Below, in pieces: positions 1 through 9,111 of a DNA stretch of 64,000 nt. This DNA is from Pseudobdellovibrionaceae bacterium. Lineage in GTDB: Bacteria > Bdellovibrionota > Bdellovibrionia > Bdellovibrionales > UBA1609. The stretch is taken from contig JACKAN010000017.1 in NCBI GenBank assembly GCA_020635055.1, forward strand, positions 8,852 to 72,851. The letters run 5' to 3'. The translations under genes and the position numbers were made by a program. Below the pieces are notes generated by a model, which had not been told where the DNA came from, did not search any database, and worked only from the letters and a program-made list of their open reading frames with translations. Position 1 is the first letter of the stretch; every line of letters begins with the position of its first letter.

Positions 1-144
1 TGTGTAGGCAACCTCTAAGTGGATTCTTGTAGGCGAAACACACAACCAGTTGTTTCGGGCTTGATCGTAAAGACCTAAATGAACGTCTCTCACCAGACCT
101 TTGTCTGAAGCTACATCACCACGAAATGTAAAATCTTTGTTGAC
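1..144 (-). other. Possible partial reading frame at left edge
   Basis: A minus-strand frame stays open for 48 codons from the stop at 145-147 to the window edge, with protein-like composition (for example the stretch GLYDQARNNWLCVSP). There is no ATG; the only alternative start is a GTG in the middle. It may be the beginning of a gene or a gene remnant that continues outside the window. All three plus-strand frames close within the first 40 bases. I do not recognise a family. The remaining 145-256 bases hold nothing I can name. Confidence 0.2.
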
Positions 145-256
145 CTAGTCATATTGAAGCTAAAAGAAGCTCTGTGTTGGAACTTTAGGTTCATACTAAG
201 ATTAACATCATAAATGTCTGTAAATCAGTGGTCTAATCCTATATATTGCTTAATAT

Positions 257-1267
257 TTAAGAAAATAGGTCAGATATAGCACTTTCAGTACAGAACCAGG
301 GCATCGATGAGTCTAAAACATAAGTGATAGCTTCTTCTTCACTTCCAATTGCGAAAGTGTCAGGCTCATCATCAGGCAGTGGTGCTTCTTCAGTTAGGTA
401 TTTTGGAATATGTTTATTTGATTTAAGGGCTGCTTTTAATTGCCTTTGAGTTTTCGAGTCTTCAGCTCCGTATTTTTTGTAAAAGAATAAAAGTTTATTA
501 TATTGCCAGTGAGCAAAGGGATCATTTTTATATTCTTTGAGAAGTTTTGGAATTTTTGTGAGTTGATTATCTGTGAGGAGATAATCAAAAAGAATATATC
601 TAATTCCTTGATTATCATTAGGGTTAAGTTCTAGCATTTTCCAAGCAAGGGCAATGGCTTCACTTTGACGTTTGAGCTGCCAATAAAGATCCATAACTTG
701 ATGAAGTGCTCTCATATAAGGTCTTGTTTCAATAAGCCCCCAAAAATGGCCTTTATGTTCTTTTAAAAAAGTTTCTCCTAATTTTTTCTCTCCAGAAGAT
801 TTTGCTTTTTCAAAATATGAAAGTGCCTCAATGGGATTTTCAGCATCTAACTCACCAAGCATAAGATGAGCATCCACACATAAAGGATCTAGCTTTAATG
901 CTTTTCTTGCTAATGAAATAGCTTTTTTTAAAGAGCTTGCCTCATAGGTTTGATGCATTAAATCCTGAGCTTTTTGTTGAGGAGTTTCGGCAAGTCCCTG
1001 GGATTCTTCAGCTATATCATCAACATGTCGCCCCATAAAATAATCGTTTAACGCCTCGGGCAGTAAGCCTTTTTGTTCAGCTATTCTTTGAACGTGGTCC
1101 ATCATCTTGCTCATTTCTAAACGACTCATAGGGGGTGGGTTATTAGTTTTTGTAGCCTTTTTTTTGTCTGTGCTCATACAACATTTTTTATACTTTAAGC
1201 CACTTCCGCAGAGGCAAAAATCATTTCTTCCTAATTTTTTCTGATCATTATTAACAATAAGCTTCAT
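257..1267 (-). CDS. SEC-C motif and TPR-like repeat protein
   Basis: A 336-aa cytoplasmic protein. Residues 18-30 carry the SEC-C zinc-binding motif C-x-C-x8-C-C (C18, C20, C29, C30), which in SecA binds zinc and contacts SecB or the ribosome. Residues about 105-260 look like tetratricopeptide helices (for example KLDPLCVDAHLMLGELDAEN and ALAWKMLELNPNDNQGIRYI). The C-terminus is acidic. The start is backed by a strong Shine-Dalgarno, AGGAGG, six bases before the ATG. The combination suggests a scaffold or chaperone-like adaptor, but no specific role can be assigned. It stands alone on the minus strand beside acs. Confidence 0.8.
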   Translation of the reverse strand: MKLIVNNDQKKLGRNDFCLCGSGLKYKKCCMSTDKKKATKTNNPPPMSRLEMSKMMDHVQRIAEQKGLLPEALNDYFMGRHVDDIAEESQGLAETPQQKAQDLMHQTYEASSLKKAISLARKALKLDPLCVDAHLMLGELDAENPIEALSYFEKAKSSGEKKLGETFLKEHKGHFWGLIETRPYMRALHQVMDLYWQLKRQSEAIALAWKMLELNPNDNQGIRYILFDYLLTDNQLTKIPKLLKEYKNDPFAHWQYNKLLFFYKKYGAEDSKTQRQLKAALKSNKHIPKYLTEEAPLPDDEPDTFAIGSEEEAITYVLDSSMPWFCTESAISDLFS

Positions 1268-1290
1268 GGTTCCTCCTGCTCACTTGTATT

Positions 1291-1470
1291 ATGTCGTGGT
1301 ACTCACATATTATGGTCAATGAAATTAATGCTGAAGATATTTTTATCATTAAATGCGATCAATGCCAAAGCTTCTTAGGTTTATGTAGAAGCTGTTATCG
1401 GAGTCATTATTATTGCTCACATTTTTGCCGTGACAACAGACGTCTTGAGTCATTTAACCCAGCTCATTAA
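1291..1470 (+). CDS. Short cysteine-rich zinc-finger-like ORF (possible IS accessory remnant)
   Basis: A 59-codon plus-strand frame between two minus-strand genes. It holds three cysteine pairs: C22-x2-C25, C32-x2-C35 and C42-x3-C46, ending YYCSHFCRDNRRLE. This spacing resembles small zinc-ribbon proteins found beside some transposases, where the YCS-x2-C-R block is followed by an arginine-rich tail; here the tail stops after about a dozen residues, so it may be a truncated copy. There is no good ribosome-binding site before the ATG at 1291 or the internal ATG at 1312. Treat it as a remnant or a small gene of unknown function. Confidence 0.4.
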   Translation: MSWYSHIMVNEINAEDIFIIKCDQCQSFLGLCRSCYRSHYYCSHFCRDNRRLESFNPAH

Positions 1471-1507
1471 ACACTGAGTTGCGCTGGCGAAAAATTTTAA
1501 ACCTTTC

Positions 1508-3451
1508 CTATCCATACACTTTTTGCTTTACTAAATCCTCCACCACTGCGGGATCGGCGAGAGTGCTGGTGTCGCCAAAGTTTTGTAAATCCCCGGCCGC
1601 AATCTTTCGCAGTATTCTTCGCATAATTTTACCACTGCGAGTTTTAGGTAGAGCTGGGGAGAACTGAACGCAGTCGGGTTTAGCGATAGCTCCAATGTCT
1701 TCTCGTACAAATTTTTTCAACTCATCGGCAAGTTCAGGGCTTTCATTGTGGCCAATTTTAAGAGTAACATAGGCATAGATGCCCTGCCCCTTAATGTCAT
1801 GGGGGAAGCCGACGACTGCTGCTTCAGAAACAGCCTCGTGTTCAACTAAAGAGCTTTCAATTTCAGCTGTGCCCATGCGATGACCAGAAACATTAATTAC
1901 ATCATCCACACGGCCAGTAATCCAATAGTATCCATCCTCGTCTCGGCGACAGCCATCGCCAGTAAAATATTTTCCAGGATACTGAGAGAAATAGGTTTCA
2001 AAAAAACGATCTGGATTTTTGTACAATCCGCGCATCTGACCAGGCCAGGAGTCTGCAATACAAAGTTGGCCTTCACAAGCGCCCTCTAATACTCGCCCCT
2101 TCTCGTCGACAATTTCTAATTGAACACCAAAAAAAGGAAGACTTGCTGATCCCGGTTTAAGTGCAGTGGAGCCAGGAAGAGGTGTGATCATTATGCCCCC
2201 CGTTTCTGTTTGCCACCAAGTATCTACAATAGGACATTTCCCACGACCGGCTTTTTCATGATACCAAAGCCAAGCTTCTGGATTGATAGGCTCACCAACA
2301 GAGCCAAGCAATCGCAAGCTTTTTCGAGAAGTCGAACTAAGCGGTTCATCTCCCTTTTGCATAAGAGCACGAATTAATGTTGGAGCGGTATAGAGAGTGT
2401 TAACTTGATATTTATCTACAATTTCCCACAGCCGAGAATATGTTGGCGAAGTGGGAACACCTTCAAAAATAACTTGTGTGACCGCATTACTCAGGGGACC
2501 GTAGACGATATAACTATGCCCAGTAACCCAGCCGATGTCCGCTGCACACCAGTAGACATCATTGGGGTGATAATCAAAAACATAGTGATGAGTCATGGAC
2601 GCGTAAACTAAATAACCGCCTGTAGTATGTAAAACCCCTTTGGGTTTGTTGGTGGAACCCGAAGTATAAAGAATAAATAGTGGATCTTCTGCATCCATTT
2701 CTACACAAGGAAAATCTCCGGAAGTTTGAGCACAGAGTTCATGATACCAAAAATCTCTACCTTCCTGCCATTGAACTTTAGCCTCAGTGTGCTTAACGAC
2801 AAAAATCTTTTTTAAATAGCTACATTTTTCAGCAGCTTTGTCTGCATTACTTTTTAAAGAAACGGCTTTTCCTCCGCGCAAACCTTCGTCGGCGGTGATC
2901 AAGTACTTGCTTTCGCAGTCTTGAATTCGGTCAGCAAGGGAATCGGGAGAAAAACCAGCAAAAACAACAGAGTGAATTGCGCCAATGCGTGCACAAGCTA
3001 ACATGGAGTAGATAGCTTCGGGGATCATAGGTAAATAAATGGTTACGCGATCACCCTTTTTAACACCTTGCTCACTCAAGGCCTTGGCCCAGGTTTGCAC
3101 TTTCCGATGTAATTCTTTGTAAGTAATTTTTAAATTTTCTTTTTTGGGGTCGTCGGGCTCCCAGTGGAAGGCAACTTTATCTGCGTGCTGCGGAAGGTGT
3201 CTGTCTACACAATTAAAACATGCGTTTAACTTTCCCTCGATAAACCATTGAATATTAACGGGTTTGGTAAACTGAGTGGACTTAATTTTTTTAAATTCTT
3301 TAAACCAAGTGATTCGTTGGGCTTGATCCTGCCAAAAAATTTCCGGCTCTTCTAGGCTTAGTTGATAGAGAGCTTTATAGTCTTGATTTTTTATGTAGGC
3401 GCGCTTTTTCCAATCTTCTGGCACAGCTATGGTTTCATGGTGGTGGCTCAA
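1508..3451 (-). CDS. acs: Acetyl-CoA synthetase (AMP-forming)
   Basis: Activates acetate to acetyl-CoA through acetyl-AMP. At 647 aa it has the full length of the family. The P-loop-like motif YTSGSTNKPKGV, the adenylate-binding block DTWWQTETGG, the hinge region around YYWITGRVDDVINVSGHR and the C-terminal acetylation-site lysine in PKTRSGKIMRR are all present, so it should be active and could be controlled by lysine acetylation. N-terminal residues FEGKLN-like (WFIEGKLNACFNCVDRHL) match the Acs family and separate it from propionyl- or fatty-acyl ligases. It is monocistronic, on the minus strand, with the divergent M14 peptidase gene starting 91 bp upstream. Confidence 0.95.
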   Translation of the reverse strand: MSHHHETIAVPEDWKKRAYIKNQDYKALYQLSLEEPEIFWQDQAQRITWFKEFKKIKSTQFTKPVNIQWFIEGKLNACFNCVDRHLPQHADKVAFHWEPDDPKKENLKITYKELHRKVQTWAKALSEQGVKKGDRVTIYLPMIPEAIYSMLACARIGAIHSVVFAGFSPDSLADRIQDCESKYLITADEGLRGGKAVSLKSNADKAAEKCSYLKKIFVVKHTEAKVQWQEGRDFWYHELCAQTSGDFPCVEMDAEDPLFILYTSGSTNKPKGVLHTTGGYLVYASMTHHYVFDYHPNDVYWCAADIGWVTGHSYIVYGPLSNAVTQVIFEGVPTSPTYSRLWEIVDKYQVNTLYTAPTLIRALMQKGDEPLSSTSRKSLRLLGSVGEPINPEAWLWYHEKAGRGKCPIVDTWWQTETGGIMITPLPGSTALKPGSASLPFFGVQLEIVDEKGRVLEGACEGQLCIADSWPGQMRGLYKNPDRFFETYFSQYPGKYFTGDGCRRDEDGYYWITGRVDDVINVSGHRMGTAEIESSLVEHEAVSEAAVVGFPHDIKGQGIYAYVTLKIGHNESPELADELKKFVREDIGAIAKPDCVQFSPALPKTRSGKIMRRILRKIAAGDLQNFGDTSTLADPAVVEDLVKQKVYG

Positions 3452-3542
3452 AATACTACCTCCTGCTAAAATTATTTCGCCTTAAGGCCTAATATCTAAC
3501 ATCTATTGGTCACCTATAATAAATCATCTATACTATAAGTCT

Positions 3543-4586
3543 ATGAAATCCTTGTTGCGCAGAAAGACACTAAGGGAAATTGATCAACTAGAAAAAATAG
3601 TTTCACTTTTTGATGGTTTGGCCCGTTGTGAAATTGCCGAAGAAATACCTTTCCAAGGAAAAAGATTTCCTATTCATGTTGTTGAGATTGGCTCAGAAAA
3701 CCCAGAAGACCCTGTTGTTGGTTTTTTTGGAGGAGTTCATGGATTAGAAAAAATTGGAAGCGAAGTGATTTTAGCCTATATGGAAAGCATTTCTTCTTTG
3801 GTGAAATGGGATGAGTCATTTAAAAAAAGATTAAAACATTCGCGAATTTTATTTATGCCAATTGTTAACCCTGTGGGAATGTGGACGCGTCAACGGTCCA
3901 ATCCACAAGGGGTAGATTTAATGCGCAACTCCCCATCAGAGGGGCAGGGCAATAAAACCATGTACAGTGGCCACAGAATTTCACCTAAGTTGCCCTGGTA
4001 TCGGGGCGAAAAAGGAAAGGAAATGGAGCTGGAAGCAAAAGCCCTCTGCCGCGTTGTAAAAGAAAGGATGTTTCCATCAAAATTGAGTGTTGCCATAGAT
4101 GTGCACTCGGGTTTTGGCGTTAAAGATCGCTTGTGGTTTCCTTACTCTAGGGGGCAAGAAGTGTATCAACAAATTGGTGAAGTTATGGCTTGGGTGGATC
4201 TCTTCAACAAGACCTACCCCAATCACTTTTATACCATAGAACCAACCAGCCACCAGTATTGTATTGATGGCGATCTTTGGGATCATTTAGTGGACGAATT
4301 TTTTAAAATTAATCCTAACACAATGGCAGATAAAAAAATGTTTTTGCCTTGGACACTCGAAATGGGTTCTTGGATTTGGTTGAAAAAAAATCCACTGCAA
4401 GTGCTAAATAAACTTGGACTTTATCACCCGCTGATTCCTCATCGTTATCAACGGATTTTGAGGCGACATCTCACTCTTTTTGACTTCTTGCACCGCTCAG
4501 TTTTATTCCCAAAGCCATGGTTGGAGATCAACAAAGATGATGTTAAAAAGTTTCATTTATTGGCCAGGGAGAAGTGGTATGCCTAG
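3543..4586 (+). CDS. M14-type zinc carboxypeptidase family protein
   Basis: A 347-aa protein without a signal peptide. The zinc-site pattern of M14 metallopeptidases is visible: H66-x2-E69 in GGVHGLEKIG, the third ligand H188 in AIDVHSGFG, and a candidate catalytic glutamate E273 in TLEMGSW. The segment MPIVNPVGMWTRQRSNPQGVDLMRN matches the substrate-pocket strand (N-P-x-G...D-x-N/R-N) of this superfamily. Substrate could be a peptide, a murein peptide or an acyl-aspartate; the sequence does not decide. The gene overlaps the following hydrolase by 8 bp, so the two are probably co-translated. Confidence 0.75.
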   Translation: MKSLLRRKTLREIDQLEKIVSLFDGLARCEIAEEIPFQGKRFPIHVVEIGSENPEDPVVGFFGGVHGLEKIGSEVILAYMESISSLVKWDESFKKRLKHSRILFMPIVNPVGMWTRQRSNPQGVDLMRNSPSEGQGNKTMYSGHRISPKLPWYRGEKGKEMELEAKALCRVVKERMFPSKLSVAIDVHSGFGVKDRLWFPYSRGQEVYQQIGEVMAWVDLFNKTYPNHFYTIEPTSHQYCIDGDLWDHLVDEFFKINPNTMADKKMFLPWTLEMGSWIWLKKNPLQVLNKLGLYHPLIPHRYQRILRRHLTLFDFLHRSVLFPKPWLEINKDDVKKFHLLAREKWYA

Positions 4587-5334
4587 TCATCGCACATGGT
4601 TGCTATTAAGAGGCTTAGGGCGCGAAACAGGCCACTGGGCTAAGTTCCCTGATGTTCTTGCTAAAAAATTTCCCAGTGATGAAATAAAAATGTTGGACTT
4701 GCCAGGCGCGGGAGAGTTTCACGATATTCGCCCTCCATTAAGTATTTCAGGATTTGTCGATTTTTTAAGGGAGCAATTGGATAAAAAACCACCCCAATAT
4801 CCCTTGCACTTGGTGGCGATTTCATTAGGTGGAATGATAGCCTTAGAGTGGATGCGGCAGTATCCAACAACTTTGCAAGCTGGGATTTTAATTAACGCTA
4901 GCTTAGGAAACCTGTCGCCCTTTTATCATCGATTGCGCTGGCAAATATACCCAAGCTTCTTTGGAAATATTATTTTGTTGCGAGAAGAAGAGCGCGAGAA
5001 AGCTTTGTTAAATATTTTGGTTAATCGCAAAGATCAACATGATTTACTAGCCAAGGAATGGGCCCAAGTGAATCGCGACAGACCACTGAAAGGGCAATAT
5101 TTTTTACAACAATTAGTGGCGGCCTCACACTATAGGATCACCGAAAAAGTAAAAGTACCAACTCTTTTATTAGTGGGACTGGGCGACAATTTAGTGAGTC
5201 CAAAATGCTCCGAAGACATACATAAGGAATTTGGATATCCCCTTGTACAGCACCCATGGGGAGGCCACGATTTAACAGTGGATGATGGCCCCTGGGTGGC
5301 GCAGGAAATCAAAAAATGGGTAAATAGCCTATAA
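4579..5334 (+). CDS. Alpha/beta hydrolase
   Basis: A 251-aa alpha/beta-fold hydrolase with nucleophile S82 in VAISLGGM, acid D203 in VGLGDNLVS and histidine H230 in GGHDLT, so the triad is complete. The lid region (about 105-160) is charged. I chose the ATG at 4579 over an earlier in-frame start at 4480, because 4579 has a Shine-Dalgarno (AGGGAGAA) and the overlap with the upstream stop is the usual 8 bp. The longer version would put 33 extra residues, encoded inside the upstream gene, before the fold. Esterase or acyl hydrolase is the general expectation; the substrate is unknown. A terminator follows. Confidence 0.8.
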   Translation: MPSHRTWLLLRGLGRETGHWAKFPDVLAKKFPSDEIKMLDLPGAGEFHDIRPPLSISGFVDFLREQLDKKPPQYPLHLVAISLGGMIALEWMRQYPTTLQAGILINASLGNLSPFYHRLRWQIYPSFFGNIILLREEEREKALLNILVNRKDQHDLLAKEWAQVNRDRPLKGQYFLQQLVAASHYRITEKVKVPTLLLVGLGDNLVSPKCSEDIHKEFGYPLVQHPWGGHDLTVDDGPWVAQEIKKWVNSL

Positions 5335-5341
5335 TTCTTTC

Positions 5342-5365
5342 AAAGTTCCAAATTGGCACTTTTTT
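5342..5365 (+). terminator. Rho-independent terminator after the hydrolase gene
   Basis: The arms AAAGT-CCAA and TTGG-ACTTT pair across a one-base loop with one internal mismatch and are followed by a run of T. It lies just after the stop at 5334 and before the envelope block. Confidence 0.6.
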
Positions 5366-5444
5366 AGTCCACTTTACATGCAACTAAGCATAGAATTACC
5401 ATACTTTAGTTTGGGAAACTAATTAAGGATTATTAGGGGAGGGT

Positions 5445-6869
5445 ATGGGTTTTATAGGTTTCAGCCTGAGAATTATTATGAGGCGAATTCCTTTGATTTT
5501 GCTTTTAACTTCTTGCCAAGCCGTGGCTCAAAAGGCTCAGGTGACCAAGCCCATTATTGAAGCATCAAAAGTTAAAGAAAAAGACCAGAAGATTACAGTT
5601 AAAATCGAGCAAAATTTTTTTTACATTTCCAAGCCCGAGGGCAAAGACTTTTTCAAGAAAAGAAGTATGAGTAAATTGGGCTTTTCTTACCAAGGGCAAA
5701 ATAAATCTAAAAGCCTAACAGGAGATATAGAGTATTTTTACAGCGAAGGGGAGAATCAGCATTACTTCAATTTACGCCAAGCCTTTTATACTTTGTCTAC
5801 GCAAAATGTAAATATTTATGTGGGAAGAAAAAAACACAGATGGAATCAGGCCGAAGAATATTGGAATATGGGCCAGTGGCAACCCAGGTTTATGTGGTCG
5901 AGATTGAGGCCAGAAGAAAATGGCTTGAGCGGAGTTTTTTTTCAAAGAGAAACTTCACAAATAAGTTGGATGTTATTTGCATCGCCAATTTATATTCCTG
6001 AATTTGGTCCACAATTTCATTTTGAAAATAATGAATTTGACTCTGCCAATCCATGGTTTCAAGATCCGGCACCGCGAGCCACAGTTCCAGGTTTGTTTGA
6101 ATCTAAAAAAGTCCTTTACAATTTGTACCCACCTTCTGTAGGTGAGGTTTTGCAACAAAAAAGCTTTGCCATGCAAGTGAGATGGCACAAAAACCCCTAT
6201 TATTGCCAAGCCAGTTTTGCTTACAAGCCAATGAATCAAGTTTTATTAAGTGTAGATCCTGTAATTCGAATTGATGTTGAAGGAGCGCCTCCGGGAGTGG
6301 ACGTTTATCCTTTTGTGAATGAGCATCGCCTAGTTTCCGGTGAATGTGGTAGCGAGTCTTCTCAAGGTTGGTTTGGATTTATTTCTTTCAGTCACGAAAA
6401 TCACATAGATAAACCCCATACAGAAAGGTGGGTGACAAAAAGATTTCTCGACACGAGTACAGCTACATCTTTGGTGGGATTTAAAAATTTACGAAGCCAG
6501 TTTTATATAAGTCTTATGGGCCTATGGGGCGGCGACGATTTAGACAGTGGAGAAAAGGCCTCCTTGACAGATTCATTCTTTGAAAATCGCTATGAATTTT
6601 ATCAAGCTATTCAATTGGGGCACAGCAGACATGGTCGTTGGTTGAGTAAGCCCATGACTTGGGGGTTTAAATTTATTTGGGACATTCAACAGCAAGCCTG
6701 GTTATGGGTGAGTGATTGGGCTGTAGATTTTAAGTCTAATATAAAAGTTTTTATTCAAGCCGATGGTTTAGCTGTAAGCAAAGGGTCGGAAGTCGGCAAT
6801 GAAAATAGTTTTTTTCATATTTACAAAAGGAATGATCAAGTGAGTGCAGGGGTGAAAATTGCCTTTTAA
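5445..6869 (+). CDS. Outer-membrane barrel protein, module A
   Basis: A 474-aa secreted protein; the segment RRIPLILLLTSCQAVAQ is a signal peptide (cleavage probably after AVA; LTSC could also act as a lipobox). The body has alternating hydrophobic and polar stretches rich in aromatic residues and ends in AGVKIAF with a terminal phenylalanine, as outer-membrane barrels do. It is clearly homologous to the barrel at 9112: both share a segment of the form VGR-K-W, then EEYWNMGQW-P, GLSGVFF, ASPIYIPEFGP and PWF. Start at 5445 has GGGAGGG two bases upstream; 5478 is an alternative. Its last 11 bases overlap the next gene, implying coupled translation. Family not recognised. Confidence 0.7.
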   Translation: MGFIGFSLRIIMRRIPLILLLTSCQAVAQKAQVTKPIIEASKVKEKDQKITVKIEQNFFYISKPEGKDFFKKRSMSKLGFSYQGQNKSKSLTGDIEYFYSEGENQHYFNLRQAFYTLSTQNVNIYVGRKKHRWNQAEEYWNMGQWQPRFMWSRLRPEENGLSGVFFQRETSQISWMLFASPIYIPEFGPQFHFENNEFDSANPWFQDPAPRATVPGLFESKKVLYNLYPPSVGEVLQQKSFAMQVRWHKNPYYCQASFAYKPMNQVLLSVDPVIRIDVEGAPPGVDVYPFVNEHRLVSGECGSESSQGWFGFISFSHENHIDKPHTERWVTKRFLDTSTATSLVGFKNLRSQFYISLMGLWGGDDLDSGEKASLTDSFFENRYEFYQAIQLGHSRHGRWLSKPMTWGFKFIWDIQQQAWLWVSDWAVDFKSNIKVFIQADGLAVSKGSEVGNENSFFHIYKRNDQVSAGVKIAF

Positions 6870-9105
6870 AAATATTTTTTTATTATCAAAGCAAATCTTC
6901 ATATGGTTTTGCATAGCTATGCTCTTGTCATGTGCCAATGAAAAGACGCCAATTTCAGACGTTAAAAAAATTGAGGCAGGGGTGCAAAAGAAAGGAGAGG
7001 TAAAAAGTGAATTATTTTGCCTTAGCGAATTCTCTACTTATATAAACGATTACTTCGAAGCTCGGCTTAATAAAGAACAATTAGAAAAGTTCTGGAACTG
7101 TACGGCAAAGTCAATAGCTGTTTTCAAACGTTACGCAAAGCCTAATGAAAAAGGACTTTACCCTGCAGATCACGTAAGAAACTTTTTGGTTGCTTATTTT
7201 TGGCCAAAAGAAATATTCAATGACGAACTGCTTGCTGAATTAATGTATCTTAAGAAAGTTTTGTTTGGCGGCGATCGCGACACTTTTTCTCCTCAGGATT
7301 TTACTCTTATAGAAAAGTTTTTAGAAAATGATTTAAAATTTTTAACTGTCAGTCTAGTTGATGATATTGGCACATTAACTTCAGGTATAATTAACGAAAG
7401 AAAAGCGGGAATCAGTGAGGAGTCAGTCAATCAAGCTATCTTTAAATTTCGAAGCGTAATGAGGGAGTTTGGTTTTGTATTTGCTCGACATGGACAACCT
7501 TATCCGTTTCAGAACATTCAAAAGCTTTTGTTGGGACTGAAGCCGCTTTTAGTAAAAGAGAATGATGAAAACTCAATTTTTTCTCGAATAGAAAATTTTG
7601 TACCCATTATACAAGAGACAAAGGTTTTACTGGTGGGACCCGATCGAAGTAAAATTCTGGCTTCCGAATGGGGTGAATTCTTTGTGCTCATAGCCAACGC
7701 CTACAGTGTTTGGCTGCGCAGTGAAAATTTTATCGCAGGTAAGGATTTTACAGAGGGCTCAGCCCTTTCACAGTTTCATATTTTATTTGACGAGGCCTTA
7801 ACTTATGTGCAGGCGGGAATATCAAAACGATTAGTCCAAGTTTATACATACGAAGAAGCGCAAAAGTGGTTAGCCGCTATGGATAAATTATTTAAACTCC
7901 CCTTAGATTTAAATTTATCCATCCTCAATCAATATTGGCCTTGGTTGGTCGATAAAATTTTTGCTGTAGATTCTGATGACTCCATAGTGCAAGGTCTAAC
8001 CCCCAAGAAAGTGGCTTACATTCAAGAGCGCTTTACCTTTTGGTACAAAACCCAAGTCCGAATTAACCAAACATGGGGAGCAGACTTCAATCCTAAGGAC
8101 CCGCGGCTTTGGAATTTGCAAAGAGTCTTTGAAAATTTAAAAATGAACATAAGTTTCGACAATATTGGAAGAATAAAGATTCCAAATGAAAGCCATTATT
8201 ACGATCGCACTTCTTTATCTTATTTAAATTTAGAAAGTGTCGCGGTGGATCTTCTTATTCGAGCTTATGCCAACGAAAACAAGAGGCGGCAAGAGACTTC
8301 AAGATTGAGTTTGTCGGAGGCAGAAACGATGTTTTCCGATCTCCATCTCTTGCTGGTACACTTTAATTTTATAGACGTGGAAGATGCAAATTTTTATCGA
8401 AGGTTTTATCGGGATACCAGTTTGTTTCTACCACAATCCAACGGGGATGAATGGGTTGATTTCGATGAAGCCGTGAGTTTTCTCCATTATGTTTTTTCTG
8501 GCTACGAAAATTCGGAGCAAATGAAAAAACAAGGGCTCGATAACTGTTTATTGTTAATTACAAAAGAAAAATATTATAAAAACAAATGCTTTAAAGAGCA
8601 TTTTTCTGAGAATTTAAATTTATTTACAGGACATTTGAGTCTTCTTTCTAGTTACCTGAATAAACTTAAAAGTGAAAATCCACAAAACTATGAAGTAATA
8701 ATTGACAACCTAATACTCACGGTTTCGCCTCAAGCCCAAGAAAAAGCTTATTTCAGCAGTGGTGAGTTATTAAAGTTTCACATTCTTTTGCAATATATGG
8801 AAACCTACATTTTTAGATTTGATTTAAATGGTGATGGCAGCATGGGGCCTGTAGAAGTGGCTCTTTTTTTAGATAAATATATGGCGCCTATAGCCATGCT
8901 ACTAGGTCACACAGATGATGGATTTGAAAATTTTATAAGGTCCTTTTTTACTTATATTATTAAATACCACAAATCGCCACTTGACACAGGTGATCACGGG
9001 AGTAGTTTGAGGTTTCATTTGTGGTCGAAATTGCAAGGGAAATGGCAATTCAAGGCGGAACGTCTGGATTTATCTTATGTACTGAAAATTCTGGGTGGTT
9101 TATAA
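6859..9105 (+). CDS. EF-hand lipoprotein, module A
   Basis: A 748-aa predicted lipoprotein. The only start that keeps the lipoprotein signal is a TTG at 6859, inside the preceding gene; the signal ends in the lipobox LLSC (C25 would be acylated). Near the C-terminus residues 655-666, DLNGDGSMGPVE, form a canonical EF-hand calcium loop (D1, N3, D5, S7, G9, E12), flanked by helices IFRF and VALFLDKYM. The rest is helical with conserved pieces shared with the protein at 10439 (for example KKVLFGGDRD versus KKYLVGGDSE). It probably sits in the outer membrane with its coupled barrel. Function unknown; calcium sensing is inference. Confidence 0.7.
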   Translation: MPFKNIFLLSKQIFIWFCIAMLLSCANEKTPISDVKKIEAGVQKKGEVKSELFCLSEFSTYINDYFEARLNKEQLEKFWNCTAKSIAVFKRYAKPNEKGLYPADHVRNFLVAYFWPKEIFNDELLAELMYLKKVLFGGDRDTFSPQDFTLIEKFLENDLKFLTVSLVDDIGTLTSGIINERKAGISEESVNQAIFKFRSVMREFGFVFARHGQPYPFQNIQKLLLGLKPLLVKENDENSIFSRIENFVPIIQETKVLLVGPDRSKILASEWGEFFVLIANAYSVWLRSENFIAGKDFTEGSALSQFHILFDEALTYVQAGISKRLVQVYTYEEAQKWLAAMDKLFKLPLDLNLSILNQYWPWLVDKIFAVDSDDSIVQGLTPKKVAYIQERFTFWYKTQVRINQTWGADFNPKDPRLWNLQRVFENLKMNISFDNIGRIKIPNESHYYDRTSLSYLNLESVAVDLLIRAYANENKRRQETSRLSLSEAETMFSDLHLLLVHFNFIDVEDANFYRRFYRDTSLFLPQSNGDEWVDFDEAVSFLHYVFSGYENSEQMKKQGLDNCLLLITKEKYYKNKCFKEHFSENLNLFTGHLSLLSSYLNKLKSENPQNYEVIIDNLILTVSPQAQEKAYFSSGELLKFHILLQYMETYIFRFDLNGDGSMGPVEVALFLDKYMAPIAMLLGHTDDGFENFIRSFFTYIIKYHKSPLDTGDHGSSLRFHLWSKLQGKWQFKAERLDLSYVLKILGGL

Positions 9106-9111
9106 ATTGTT

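Noticed and set aside
4480..4578. Longer start for the alpha/beta hydrolase
   Set aside because: It lies wholly inside the upstream peptidase gene and lacks a ribosome-binding site; 4579 has one.
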